Part shown: positions 9,450 through 19,005 of the stretch, piece after piece
Numbering within the stretch: the stretch's first letter is position 1
How the letters are laid out: each line of letters opens with the position of its first letter
Source: Mucidula mucida
Lineage: Eukaryota; Basidiomycota; Agaricomycetes; Agaricales; Physalacriaceae
NCBI GenBank assembly: GCA_015501055.1
Contig: JADNYV010000643.1
Coordinates: 1 to 19,005, forward strand
Length of the DNA: 19,005 nt
Reading direction: 5' to 3'
Translations under genes and position numbers: made by a program
The notes under the pieces: model-generated
What the model saw: only the letters and a program-made list of their open reading frames with translations
Databases searched by the model: none
Told to the model about the DNA's origin: nothing

Positions 9450-12367
9450 ATGTTCAACCTCTCCAACCGAACGGCCAAGGCAGTCCGGTCATTGCAGCGC
9501 CTCGCCGCTGGCATGGCCACCGCCGTGCCGCGCATCGGCGACACTAAAGTCCCCATGTCCCTCCTCGAAAAAGGCGCATATATCAACTACCAGCGTATCG
9601 AGGACAACCTGGTTATTGTCCGCGAACGGTGAGCATCGTCCTGTAATTGTTACGCGAACTAGTGTTGAACCTCATGAAGGCTGGGACGCCCGCTGACGTT
9701 ATCCGAGAAAATCCTGTATGGGCATCTCGATGACCCGCACGGACAGGACATTGAGCGTGGCACGAGTTATCTGAAGCTGCGACCAGACGTGAGTTTTCCC
9801 TTGGAGCCAATCAACCTACTATTGAAAGCTGACACGTCTTTCAGCGAGTCGCTTGCCAGGACGCAACTGCTCAGGTACGTCATAACGGACGTACATTCGG
9901 CCATTTTAAAGATGAAATCATCGTAGATGGCACTGCTCCAATTCATGTCTGCCGGTATGGACACAGCGGCTGTTCCCACAACGGTGCACTGTGACCATCT
10001 TATCGAGGCGCAGGTTGGAGGCGTGAAGGATTTGGCCCGGGCTATCGAGATCAACAAGGAGGTGTACGACTTTTTGGCTACTGCAACTGCGAAGGTTCGT
10101 CTCCGTCCAATACTCGTGGTTACATTTCTCAAGGTCCTTGTTTAGTATGGTCTTGGTTTCTGGAAACCCGGCTCTGGCATCATTCACCAAATTATTCTCG
10201 AAAACTATGCATTCCCTGGAGGACTGATGATCGGTACCGACTCTCACACGCCCAATGCTGGAGGACTTGGAATGATTGCATGTGGTGTGGGAGGTGCTGA
10301 TGCGGTCGATGTCATGGCTGATATTCCTTGGGAGCTCAAATGCCCGAAGGTTATCGGGGTCAATCTTACTGGTAAAATCAGCGGCTGGACTACACCCAAG
10401 GGCAAGTGTTCTCGCTTCCGCACTCCTGATCTTGCTCATGTTCTCCACGAATAGATGTTATTCTCAAAGTAGCTGGTATCCTCACGGTCAAGGGTGGAAC
10501 CGGCGCTATTGTTGAATACAAAGGATCTGGTGTCGAGTCACTCTCATGCACGGGTATGGCGACAATCTGCAACATGGGTGCCGAGATTGGTGCTACCACA
10601 TCTATGTTCCCCTTCAACAACCGGATGGTCGACTACTTGAACGCCACCAAGCGCCAGGATATTGCCAACTACGCGAAGCAGTTCGCGTACAATCTCAAGG
10701 CTGACGAGAATGCTGAATACGACCAGGTCATTGATATCGTAAGTAAAACTTGTCGGTCAATTGTTATATGCTGACCGCGTTGTTCAGAATCTCTCTGAAC
10801 TCGAGCCTCATATCAACGGCCCCTTCACTCCCGATCTTGCCACCCCTCTCTCGCAGTTTGCCTCTGAGGTTAAGAAGAATGGCTGGCCTGAGGAACTCAA
10901 GGTTGGACTGATCGGCTCGTGCACAAACTCGTCGTATGAGGATATGTCGCGCTCGGCATCTATCGCGAAAGAGGCAGCTGCACACGGTCTTGAGGCTAAG
11001 AGCAAGTTCACTATTACACCCGGTTCGGAACAGGTTCGCGCTACCATTGAGCGTGATGGACAAATTGCTGCGTTTGAAGATATTGGTGGAATCGTGCTTG
11101 CCAATGCTTGTGGCCCTTGTATTGGACAATGGGACCGGAAGGATGTTCCGAAGGGTACAGCCAACTCGAGTAAGTTGACAACTTCTTCAGGCGATTCACT
11201 TCTTCAATGCATTCTTTAGTCATCACCTCCTACAACCGTAACTTCACTGGACGTAACGACGCTAACCCTGCTACCCACGCTTTCGTCGCATCCCCCGATA
11301 TCGTTACCGCTATGGTCTTCGCAGGTTCACTTACCTTCAACCCAATGACTGATACACTCACCGGCTCCGATGGCAAAACTTTCAAATTCTCCGATCCCTC
11401 TGGCAATGAACTCCCTCCTTCCGGTTACGACCCGGGTCAGAATACCTTCCAGGCTCCTCCTGCAGACCGCGCCAGCGTCAGCGTCGCCGTGAATCCCAAG
11501 TCGGATCGTCTTCAACTTCTTTCGCCCTTCACCCCTTGGGACGGCAAGACACCCACCGACTTACCTATCCTCATCAAGGCGCAGGGCAAATGCAGTAAGT
11601 GCAGTTCGTTGTATGTGTCATCGTCCATTCGCTCATGCCACATTTCAGCAACGGATCACATCAGTGCGGGTGGTCCATGGTTGAAGTACCGCGGACATCT
11701 CCAGAACATCTCCCGTAAGCTCTCTCGTCCCACTTTGGTGTTAGTGCTTACAATGATTTCTCAGAAAACTGTCTTATTGGTGCCATTAACGCTGAGAACG
11801 GTGAAGCAAACAAGGTGAAGAACCAGATCACCGGCGAGTGGGATGGTGTTCCTCAAACCGCTGCGTACTATCGCGACAATGGTATCAAATGGGTTGTCAT
11901 TGGCGATCACAATTACGGAGAGGGCTCGTCCCGTGAGCACGCCGCTCTCGAGCCTCGCTACCTCGGTGGTCTTGCTATCATCACCCGTTCATTCGCTCGT
12001 ATCCACGAGACGAACTTGAAGAAGCAAGGCATGCTTGCTCTTACCTTTGCGAACCCCGAGGACTATGATAAGATCAAGCCTAGCGACAAAGTCGACATCG
12101 TTGGTCTTGAAAGCTTTGCACCTGGAAAGAACCTTACCTTGAGAGTCAAACATGAGGGTGGCTCCACTGAGGTACGACTCAATTTTTGCCTATCTGCAAA
12201 TACTAAGTTTCCGATCAGGACATTTCCCTCGCGCACTCTTTCAACGAAGGCCAGATCGCCTGGTTCAAGGCTGGCTCTGCACTCAACCTGGTACAACCTT
12301 GCATATTCACTTCGAGTTGTATCCACTAATGGTTTCTCAGATGGCTGCCAAGGCCAAAGGCCAGTAG
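9450..12367 (+). CDS. ACO1: Mitochondrial aconitate hydratase (aconitase), complete
   Basis: This [4Fe-4S] enzyme isomerises citrate to isocitrate via cis-aconitate in the mitochondrial TCA cycle. Twelve in-phase exons give 784 residues, as expected for the fungal enzyme: 9450-9628, 9680-9788, 9845-9874, 9927-10094, 10146-10401, 10455-10738, 10788-11169, 11220-11594, 11649-11714, 11765-12171, 12219-12290 and 12341-12367. The N-terminus is basic and rich in S, L and A, as in a mitochondrial targeting peptide. The three cluster cysteines are visible at C387 (GSCTNSS), C450 and C453 (ACGPCIGQW). Substrate-binding stretches such as [14 protein letters not shown] and [14 protein letters not shown] are intact. 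Intron 5 (10402-10454) must be GC-AG to keep the frame; the other ten are GT-AG. The last exon is only 27 bases. A damaged partial copy lies at 1-1393. The promoter carries CCAAT, CACGTG and TATA elements. Confidence 0.97.
10402..10454 (+). other. GC-AG intron (intron 5 of aconitase)
   Basis: The donor reads AAGG|GCAAGT and the acceptor AATAG|ATG. Joining here gives [10 protein letters not shown], matching the conserved aconitase sequence. The nearest GT (10406) would shift the frame. GCAAGT is the usual sequence of rare GC-AG introns processed by the major spliceosome. Confidence 0.85.
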
Positions 12368-13113
12368 ATGCCTTTCGTTACTTCTCCGTGTCTCCAGCTT
12401 GATTGATATTCCGCTGCTCGTTTGGCTTTTGTCATTAACTTATAATCTTTGTCTCGCCAGGGGACAGTCATGTACTATAATGAGAAATGAAACGAAGGAT
12501 TTACATCTATCAGAGTGAATCTCTTGCTGCAGACACTTCATCGAGAAGGTCTGGATATGCATCAAGCAGCGGATTGTCACGGAGGCTCAACGCAGACACA
12601 TCAGGGCTCGTCGTTCGCTGACTTGCGATATGCGAGCTGCACAGACATGTAAACGGGGAGCAGATCTGTTCTTTGTGTAGATTATTTTTGCTACGAAGAG
12701 GGTGGCCTTGCGTTCAGGCAGGTGGAAACTCGGAGAGACAATTTCGACACATGAGAGGAAGACACTTGATGAACGTTTGAACAGCTCTCGTTACGGGAAA
12801 GTTTGCTAAACGGAAATTACCCGGTCATGATGATCTTCTGATTCTGTTTATGACACTACTATTGTACACACATTCGTCTTTCACGATTCTACACGCTTGC
12901 TATATAATAGATAGTCGCCCATTGTACTATGTTTCGATCCTTGCACAGTGTCCAACGACGTTGGTCCATTATTTCAGCTACCTTTGTAACATAATGTCCG
13001 AAAATAGATGAGGCATAAATGATCATTTGCGTGAGTCCAGTCTATTGGGGTAGTGGTGGTAGGATGGATGTGATGCGCGCTAGCAGAAGTGGCGGCTTCA
13101 GCTCGATGATTCG
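12368..13113. other. Intergenic region between convergent aconitase and DUF7918-like genes
   Basis: About 0.75 kb without a supported gene. It should contain both 3' UTRs. Open frames here are short and show no protein-like composition. I see no tRNA, repeat or transposon end. Confidence 0.55.
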
Positions 13114-14078
13114 CTATTCAGTGGGGGAACATATGCGTACCCTGGGAAGTATATCGTCGTGGGGCTCTTGTTTGACCTGTGGGTGCTGCCTTGGAGGTGG
13201 TGCTCGAGGGATCGTGCCATCGGCCATTAGAAGCGCTATAATAGTTACAATTGAGAACGAAGAGCATCACCACAGGTTGGACGCGAAACGCACCGAGCGG
13301 GCGATATCTGAACGTGAAGATGGCTATAGGTTCCGCGTCCATCCTGCTGCCGTTGACCATGTCCATCCGAGGCGCAGTGGAGGTGTATTCGTCTCCGAAT
13401 CTGAGAAAGTCCATGTATTAGTGTAAGTATGTGTATATGAGGGGCGGGGGGAAGACGGACCGGACGTGATGGTCCCCGCCTCTCTTGGACCGCTCGTGCA
13501 ACACTTGTTGTTCCAAGGTCGGTGCCGCGAGATGAGCCGCGGGGAGTGGCTGCTGTGAGTTGATCCCCGACACGGCGATGCGCCATAGTGCGAGCTCGAT
13601 GACGCCGAACTTTGATGGGTTGTCGAGGGTGTAAAGGTAGTCATCCGAGTCTGTGAGGAGTTTCCTTCAATTTTCTATCTGAGCAGAAGGGATGGCGCAC
13701 CTGTGACTTGGATAGGCGTAAAGACAAAGTCGCGGCGCGTCGAGTGAGAGGTGCGCGCGTGGGAGATGGTCAGCGCATCCGGGGCGTGCGGGGATATGTT
13801 CTGCGCGAGCATGATGTGCGTGTTGCAGATGACGCCGTCGATGCGCACGACGCCTTCGAGGGACACGTCGCGCCTAGAGTTGTACCAGTTTACGGAGAAG
13901 TTCTGATGATAGAGGTGAGCGTTCAGGTGGGTTTCAGTAGCGATGCTCGCACTTTGTCGGTTTCTGACGCTATCCAGCCGGAAGCGCACCGCCCACTTCC
14001 GGATATTTGAATATCGTGCGTCTGGCGGGTGCAGCCGTCGAAGGCGATCCACGCGGAGAGAGAGCCTATTCGCAGCAT
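13114..14078 (-). CDS. DUF7918-like conserved basidiomycete protein
   Basis: Five exons, all in phase, give 248 residues: 13953-14078, 13701-13902, 13461-13650, 13294-13400 and 13114-13235. The introns are 50-60 bases. The protein opens with a segment containing LSAWIAFDG and GWIASETDK, then NFSVNWYNSRRDVSLEG, VRIDGV, a segment with SHARTSHSTRRDFVFTPIQ, and later GVIELALWRI, HERSKRGGDHHVR and FTFRYRPL. This order resembles the DUF7918 family as I remember it, a group of unknown function common in mushroom genomes. Near the C-terminus VKQEP fits the psi-K-x-E SUMO-attachment consensus in a proline-rich tail. The ATG at 14078 is supported by a TATA element about 60 bases upstream. The exact C-terminus is less sure because an extra terminal intron is possible at GTACGC (13141-13136). 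Confidence 0.8.
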
Positions 14079-15146
14079 GAGAAAGGTATTAGATGTCAAA
14101 AAAAAGTTTAGACCACCTGCCTGTGTCGTAACGGCCTTATATATAACATAGGGAGAAGGTCGTGGTTCTGTCCCTTTGTTTAGGCCATAAAGGCTAAGAG
14201 CGCAGGCAGGGGCCTTGGATTCTGGTCGACAACAAGGAAGGGATGTGATTATCGGGTAGGAATCACCAGGAACCTATGGATGAATGGGGTCAATGCACCT
14301 GCAGCATGGCTGTGAAGAGTGAGGGGGATAAATGGGGCAGAGGAGTGATATTATGCGAGGGTCTTGGACTGCTGAGTTGGACATTTGGAGGCGTTTGTGG
14401 TCTGGGACAAATGTGAAACGAGTTGACTTCGGGTGATACAAGTCTAAGAGAGCCCACGAGGGTACGATGGATCGGAAATATACGGCGAGTGTCGATCTGG
14501 GTGTAAAAATGTGGCGAATTTTTGTTTTCCGTCGTTGAGGCATTGGCACGCCTAGAAAATTGGATGTCAGAGTAAATCAGAAGCTCGTCTCCTAGTCGCT
14601 CTGTTCACTCGTTTCTGGCTTCAAATCTAGGACACGTATTCTTGAATACGCATTCCGGAATGCTCTGTCCAGCATGCACGGACCCGGCGCTGTCAACGGG
14701 CCCATTAATCTTGCTATTCACGGAGAACAAAGTAGGAAGGACCACGAGCTACCACGAGGCGGATCGGCGATTAGATATTGGCCTGCGAGTTGCTTTGTTT
14801 GTCTAAATGGGTGTAAGCACTTGTAGGCAATGCGGGGAGAGCGCCGACAGTGAGCCTGAATGTCAGGAAAGGTTATTGTGTTCACATATGGGTGAACCTA
14901 GACGGTTGACGAAGACTTTGCTGTTTGAGATTGCGCAAGCAGCTGTACGGAGTCGACAGCCAATGGTTCCCGAAGCATTGTGAATCTCTTAGTGCTGAGG
15001 GCAAGTAGCAAGCTCTGAAATATCAGTTCTGTAGCGCGTCCACTGGCAAACGCGACTTCAAGTTCAACGGTTGGTTCAAAAAGTCGTGACCGTGACCGTC
15101 GCCCTTGCTCTCCTACCCGGGTCCCAGTCCTGCCTTTAGCCTTGCC
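14079..15146. other. Divergent promoter region between DUF7918-like gene and LSM8
   Basis: About 1.07 kb with no supported gene. A TATA-like element (TTATATATAA) lies at 14138-14147, 60-69 bases upstream of the DUF7918-like ATG on the minus strand. A 91-codon open frame at 14274-14549 (-) has no recognisable features and I do not call it. Just before LSM8 the DNA becomes pyrimidine-rich. Confidence 0.5.
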
Positions 15147-15624
15147 ATGTCCAGCCTTCAAGGCTCCGTTGACAGTGCGTGCCGCCTCTCTCTCATTCAT
15201 TCCTGTTTCCATTAACACTGCCTGTATGCAGAGCGCGTACTCCTCATCCTGCAAGACGGCCGGGCGATCGTGGTGTGTCTGCAGTAAAACAATTGGAATC
15301 GGATGGAAACTGACCAAGGACGCGCACGCAGGGCACGCTCGCGGGGTATGATCAGAAATCCAATGTGGTGCTGTCCGACTCCAAGGAGCGCGTGTACAGT
15401 CTCGAGGAAGGTGTTGAAGAAGTGCCGCTGGGCTTGTATCTTGTGAAAGGCGACATGATGTGCGTTTCTTGCTTTCTCTTTTGGCGTTTCGGGTGTCTTC
15501 TGTTTTGGACTGCGCAGCTGACTGTTTGCGCAGAATCCTCATAGGCGACATCGACGAGGCAAAGGATGAAGCGGTCGATTTGAGCACGATACGCGCGGAG
15601 CCTATTCCTCCGATACGATACTAG
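15147..15624 (+). CDS. LSM8: U6 snRNA-associated Sm-like protein LSm8
   Basis: LSm8 is the subunit that makes the LSm2-8 ring nuclear; the ring binds the 3' U tract of U6 snRNA for splicing. Four exons give 95 residues, the normal family length: 15147-15174, 15232-15272, 15332-15459 and 15534-15624. The Sm1 motif is visible as VLLILQDGRAIVGTLAGYD and then NVVLSD, and the Sm2 motif as PLGLYLVKGDMIILIGDID. The C-terminus DLSTIRAEPIPPIRY fits the LSm8 tail (RAEPL in animals). The first exon is only 28 bases, and no continuous frame longer than exon 3 reveals the gene, so ORF scanning misses it. It is convergent with the ribose-5-phosphate isomerase gene. Confidence 0.93.
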
Positions 15625-15971
15625 TGCCGCTAGGATCTACGTCTGGGCTGTTGGGGGGCAAAAATGCGCAAGACGAATCGGATGAGAGAGGCAGACTCGA
15701 GCCCATTTTGGAGGCGGATGTCGCGCCGATCTCGATATCCCTCCGATACCTGTTAGTTTGCGCGCCATGCCCGTAAAAATCTTGCGTGTATCAATGTCAT
15801 GTCAATGGTCGATCCGATGATCTATTGATTTTTGATTCTTGGTTTGCGATTTCGTAGGTCAGTCGGACTGGGCCGCTTCGGTGACGAAATCAGAAATAGT
15901 AACTAGTCATGGTACCGTATGTTTTACAAGCCATCTGCTTCTATAGATTCTTCACATCTGTCTATACAACA
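15625..15971. other. Intergenic region between convergent LSM8 and RKI1
   Basis: About 350 bases between two stop codons, expected to hold both 3' UTRs. A 52-codon frame continues past the LSM8 stop in another phase, but it has no start or recognisable motif. I call no gene here. Confidence 0.5.
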
Positions 15972-17277
15972 CTACACGGAAGCCGATACTTGTTCTACCA
16001 TTCCTCCATCCCACTTGACGGTGACACTCCCGTCCTGTTAACGTCGTCAGTACGCGAGGAACAGCCACCCGACTATCACTTACCGCATTGCCAAAGTATG
16101 CCGCCTTGGCCATATGGCAGAACAGGCCGACCTCGACGACACCAGTGAGCATCTTGATGCGCGCCATGATCTGTTCCGAGCATGCTGTAAGGGCTAATTC
16201 CGTCAACCAGAATATACACACCTTGTAAGGATCCATCATATCGTCGTGCGAGAATGGCGCGTCGATGATGAAGTTGCCGTTGTCAGATACCACGGGGCCG
16301 GCTATAACCAAGTCAGATGAGGACAGGGAGTGTGGAAGAGGAACAGACCTTTGGCAACGGCCATACGCAGGGTAGCCGTCGGAGACCCAAGGACGGTATG
16401 TAGATTGTGCAGCACCTTGGCGTAAGCGAATGGGACGACCTCGATAGGCACGCCGGGTTTGAACTGAGGACGTCATGAGGGAGAATAGGTGGGGGTATCG
16501 GCGGAACAAACGTTAGTGCAAAGAACTTCGACGTTCTTCCTGTAATCGGCGACAAGGATGAAGCTATGGATCACTGTCAGATGAGTATCGATGCTTCGCG
16601 GATGGACAAACGTGTTGGCAGCCTCTGCTAGAACCTTTTCGCGTAGGTGACATGCTCCTCCGCCCTTGATGCAGTTCAAACTGCTATCCACTCTGCGGCG
16701 CGGCGTGATCAGCGGGATTAGAGGTGCTGGACAAGGATCTCGCTCACTCGTCGGCTCCGTCTAGGGTAACGTCTATAGTGGGGTATTGGTCGACATCGCC
16801 TAGGCTCAATCCAGACGATACAATCAGTTCCTTGGATTGGAATCCTGATAGAACGTGAGTCAAACACAAGATATTAATGGTAATTCATGACTGACCAGTG
16901 GGAATGAAGACACGTTCCTGGTTGGCCTCGAGCCCTTGCATAACGATTCGTTCCACAACATACGGAACCGTGGATCCTGGAGATGTCATAAGCGGGTGAC
17001 TTAGACGGTGTTAAGACGCGTACCAGAGCCGATCCCAATGACCTAGATTGAGGGTACTGTTACAATCTAATACGGACGGCGGGGGAACGAGACATACTCG
17101 GTGTTCTGGCTTGATGTGTTGATCTACTGCCGTCCACGCAGCGAGTTGCTTCGACTTTTCAATCACGGTAAGCACGCCAGCAGGTACCGGTGTCTTTAGC
17201 AGTGGTTCTAGGAAAAGATCAGCAACAATTCAGAGTTCGCGCAAGCGCGATGACGTACGGCGGCTGAAGGCGCTCAT
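15972..17277 (-). CDS. RKI1: Ribose-5-phosphate isomerase (RpiA type)
   Basis: This cytosolic enzyme interconverts ribose-5-phosphate and ribulose-5-phosphate in the non-oxidative pentose phosphate pathway. I read 11 exons and 10 introns in phase, giving about 261 residues. Signatures in order are VIGIGSGSTVPYVVERI (phosphate-binding GSGST, broken by an intron inside the glycine codon), DVTLDGADEVD (catalytic aspartates, also split), CIKGGGACHLREK, FKPGVPIEVVPFAY, SDNGNFIID and LTGVVEVGLF. The final exon follows an intron with donor GTAAGT and ends VKWDGGMVEQVSASV. One 48-base intron (GTTTGT...CATAG, near 16566-16613) is a multiple of three with no stop, so a naive translation carries a false 16-residue insert before ILVADYRKN. 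The start is chosen at 17277; an in-frame ATG at 17358 gives a longer N-terminus and has no evidence against it. Confidence 0.92.
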
Positions 17278-17938
17278 GATGGATCCAGTACCCGTCCGAG
17301 GCATGACTGGTCGCACAGGATCCAGTGTGGGAGGACTGTTGCGGGGAGCAAGGGGCATGATTCAACAGTGAAATCATCGTTTGCATTTCCGAAGGGTTTT
17401 TAAGTACGGGAATGGAAATAGGAATAGGATCCGGAAGTATCTTGAGTAGAGAGGACATTAAAAAATGAAGGGCGTACGAGATAGATGGTTTGATTTGCTC
17501 GGGGAGAGGCATCTTGTGGATAGACCGGAAAAGCGGTGGGATACGTCGGATATTATATATCGTCGTTGTGGAAGGAGCCAAGCTTGTGGTAGGCGAGATG
17601 ACCCCAGGCGATACCCGACCGGAGTCTCGGGCCGGAAGTATCGCGGAAAAGTCTGAAAGATGTACCTTGGATCTGAACGCGCCTTCATGACCGCTCTCCT
17701 CCTTACCGTAAAATAGAAGGGTCAATGTAATCTCCTCTGATACTAGAACTGTTGGAAGCATCATTGAGAGAGAATTGATGGCAGAGTGAGTACCGACCAG
17801 CTCGTTGATTACATTGTTCGTAAACATGGCCGGTTTCTTGCCGCGGTCAACGAGGCTGCGCTGTCCTGGACCAACATTCACAGTGGATTTCAAGTGGATT
17901 GAGTGTTCATAAACGACATCTGAAAAGGATATATACAT
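17219..17938 (-). CDS. Doubtful open frame upstream of RKI1, function unknown
   Basis: A 239-codon frame runs on the minus strand and its last part overlaps the first exon of RKI1 in another phase. I do not recognise it. The first 40 or so codons look protein-like (IHLKSTVNVGPGQRSLVDRG and TNNVINELV). Two GT-AG introns fit in phase (GTACTC...AACAG and GTAAGG...TTTCAG), joining segments ending NELV, VLVSEEITLTLLFY and DFSAILPARDSGRVSPGVIS. The remainder is rich in S, P, I and L and resembles translated 5' UTR. It may be an exon of a separate short gene, part of the RKI1 leader, or non-coding. Confidence 0.22.
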   Translation of the reverse strand: MYISFSDVVYEHSIHLKSTVNVGPGQRSLVDRGKKPAMFTNNVINELVGTHSAINSLSMMLPTVLVSEEITLTLLFYGKEESGHEGAFRSKVHLSDFSAILPARDSGRVSPGVISPTTSLAPSTTTIYNIRRIPPLFRSIHKMPLPEQIKPSISYALHFLMSSLLKILPDPIPISIPVLKNPSEMQTMISLLNHAPCSPQQSSHTGSCATSHASDGYWIHHERLQPPYVIALARTLNCC

Positions 17939-18142
17939 GACTTACACTACACTGGTAGTCGGAGATATGTGGCGCTGTATGTCAGGATACGATCAATGAA
18001 ACGCGTATCATCTCAGCGCGTAATGAGTGGGCACTTGGAAGGCCCACGTTGGGCACCAACATATTAGGGCTCGAAAACCAGAACGTGGCTAAGATTTTGT
18101 CTCCTTCCTCGGACCCAGGTCCGAAGTAACCCCTACCTCGTC

Positions 18143-18148
18143 CACGTG
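18143..18148. promoter_or_regulatory. CACGTG box before AROM
   Basis: An exact CACGTG lies 77-82 bases before the AROM ATG. The same six bases occur before the aconitase and lactonase-like genes in this window. It is a candidate bHLH site, by motif only. Confidence 0.3.
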
Positions 18149-18179
18149 CTCATCTCATAAATTTCCTCGTCTATATTCG

Positions 18180-18186
18180 TGACTCA
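18180..18186. promoter_or_regulatory. TGACTCA general amino acid control (Gcn4/CPC1) site before AROM
   Basis: An exact TGACTCA lies 39-45 bases upstream of the ATG at 18225. This is the consensus of Gcn4-type bZIP activators, which induce amino acid biosynthesis genes, including aromatic pathway genes, under starvation in fungi. The site is unusually close to the ATG, so it may lie near or within the transcription start region. Confidence 0.55.
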
Positions 18187-18224
18187 CATCTCACTCACAT
18201 CATCCAAAAGTTGGCTTGTAGACG

Positions 18225-19005
<781 letters not shown>

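Noticed and set aside
13019..13426. 135-codon plus-strand frame
   Set aside because: It is antisense to exons of the DUF7918-like gene and has no protein features of its own.
14274..14549. 91-codon minus-strand frame in the LSM8/DUF7918 intergenic region
   Set aside because: Composition is unremarkable, no motif or splice context was found, and it overlaps a probable promoter region.
14898..15587. 229-codon frame on the minus strand
   Set aside because: It lies antisense to LSM8, has no recognisable motif, and is explained by the GC-rich coding sequence of LSM8 on the other strand.

Overview
The window is nuclear DNA from a filamentous fungus, most likely a mushroom-forming basidiomycete (Agaricomycetes). 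The genes are cut by many introns of about 45-80 bases with GT...AG ends. Exons are often tiny, gene spacing is tight on both strands, and one protein belongs to a family I associate with basidiomycetes (DUF7918). Simple ORF calling sees most of these genes as broken pieces. When the introns are removed by hand, phase-checking each junction, most genes are intact.

Layout from left to right: (1) 1-1393 (+), the 3' part of a second, decayed mitochondrial aconitase copy that enters from the left edge. (2) 1667-4386 (-), an intact acyl-CoA synthetase / 4-coumarate-CoA-ligase-like gene with 19 introns and a possible peroxisomal C-terminus. (3) 4545-5002 (-), a short unrecognised coding segment, perhaps a relic. 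(4) 5086-6645 (-), a delta-9 fatty acid desaturase with a fused cytochrome b5 domain. (5) 7325-8887 (+), a secreted SMP-30/gluconolactonase-type protein. (6) 9450-12367 (+), a complete mitochondrial aconitase of 784 residues. (7) 13114-14078 (-), a DUF7918-like protein. (8) 15147-15624 (+), the spliceosomal protein LSm8. (9) 15972-17277 (-), ribose-5-phosphate isomerase. (10) 17219-17938 (-), a doubtful open frame. (11) 18225 to the right edge (+), the start of the pentafunctional AROM gene (3-dehydroquinate synthase domain), carrying two apparent single-base deletions.

Most products are housekeeping metabolism: TCA cycle, acyl activation, fatty acid desaturation, pentose phosphate, shikimate pathway and U6 snRNP. 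I see no cluster devoted to one pathway, no mobile element, no CRISPR array and no tRNA. The most informative signals are the mosaic aconitase duplication (near-identical tracts, one including an intron, inside otherwise about 80% similar sequence, with six 1-base indels), a GC-AG intron forced by reading phase in the live aconitase, a 12-base micro-exon in the desaturase, promoter motifs (inverted CCAAT pair, CACGTG and TATA before aconitase; TGACTCA before AROM), and the two lost bases in AROM.
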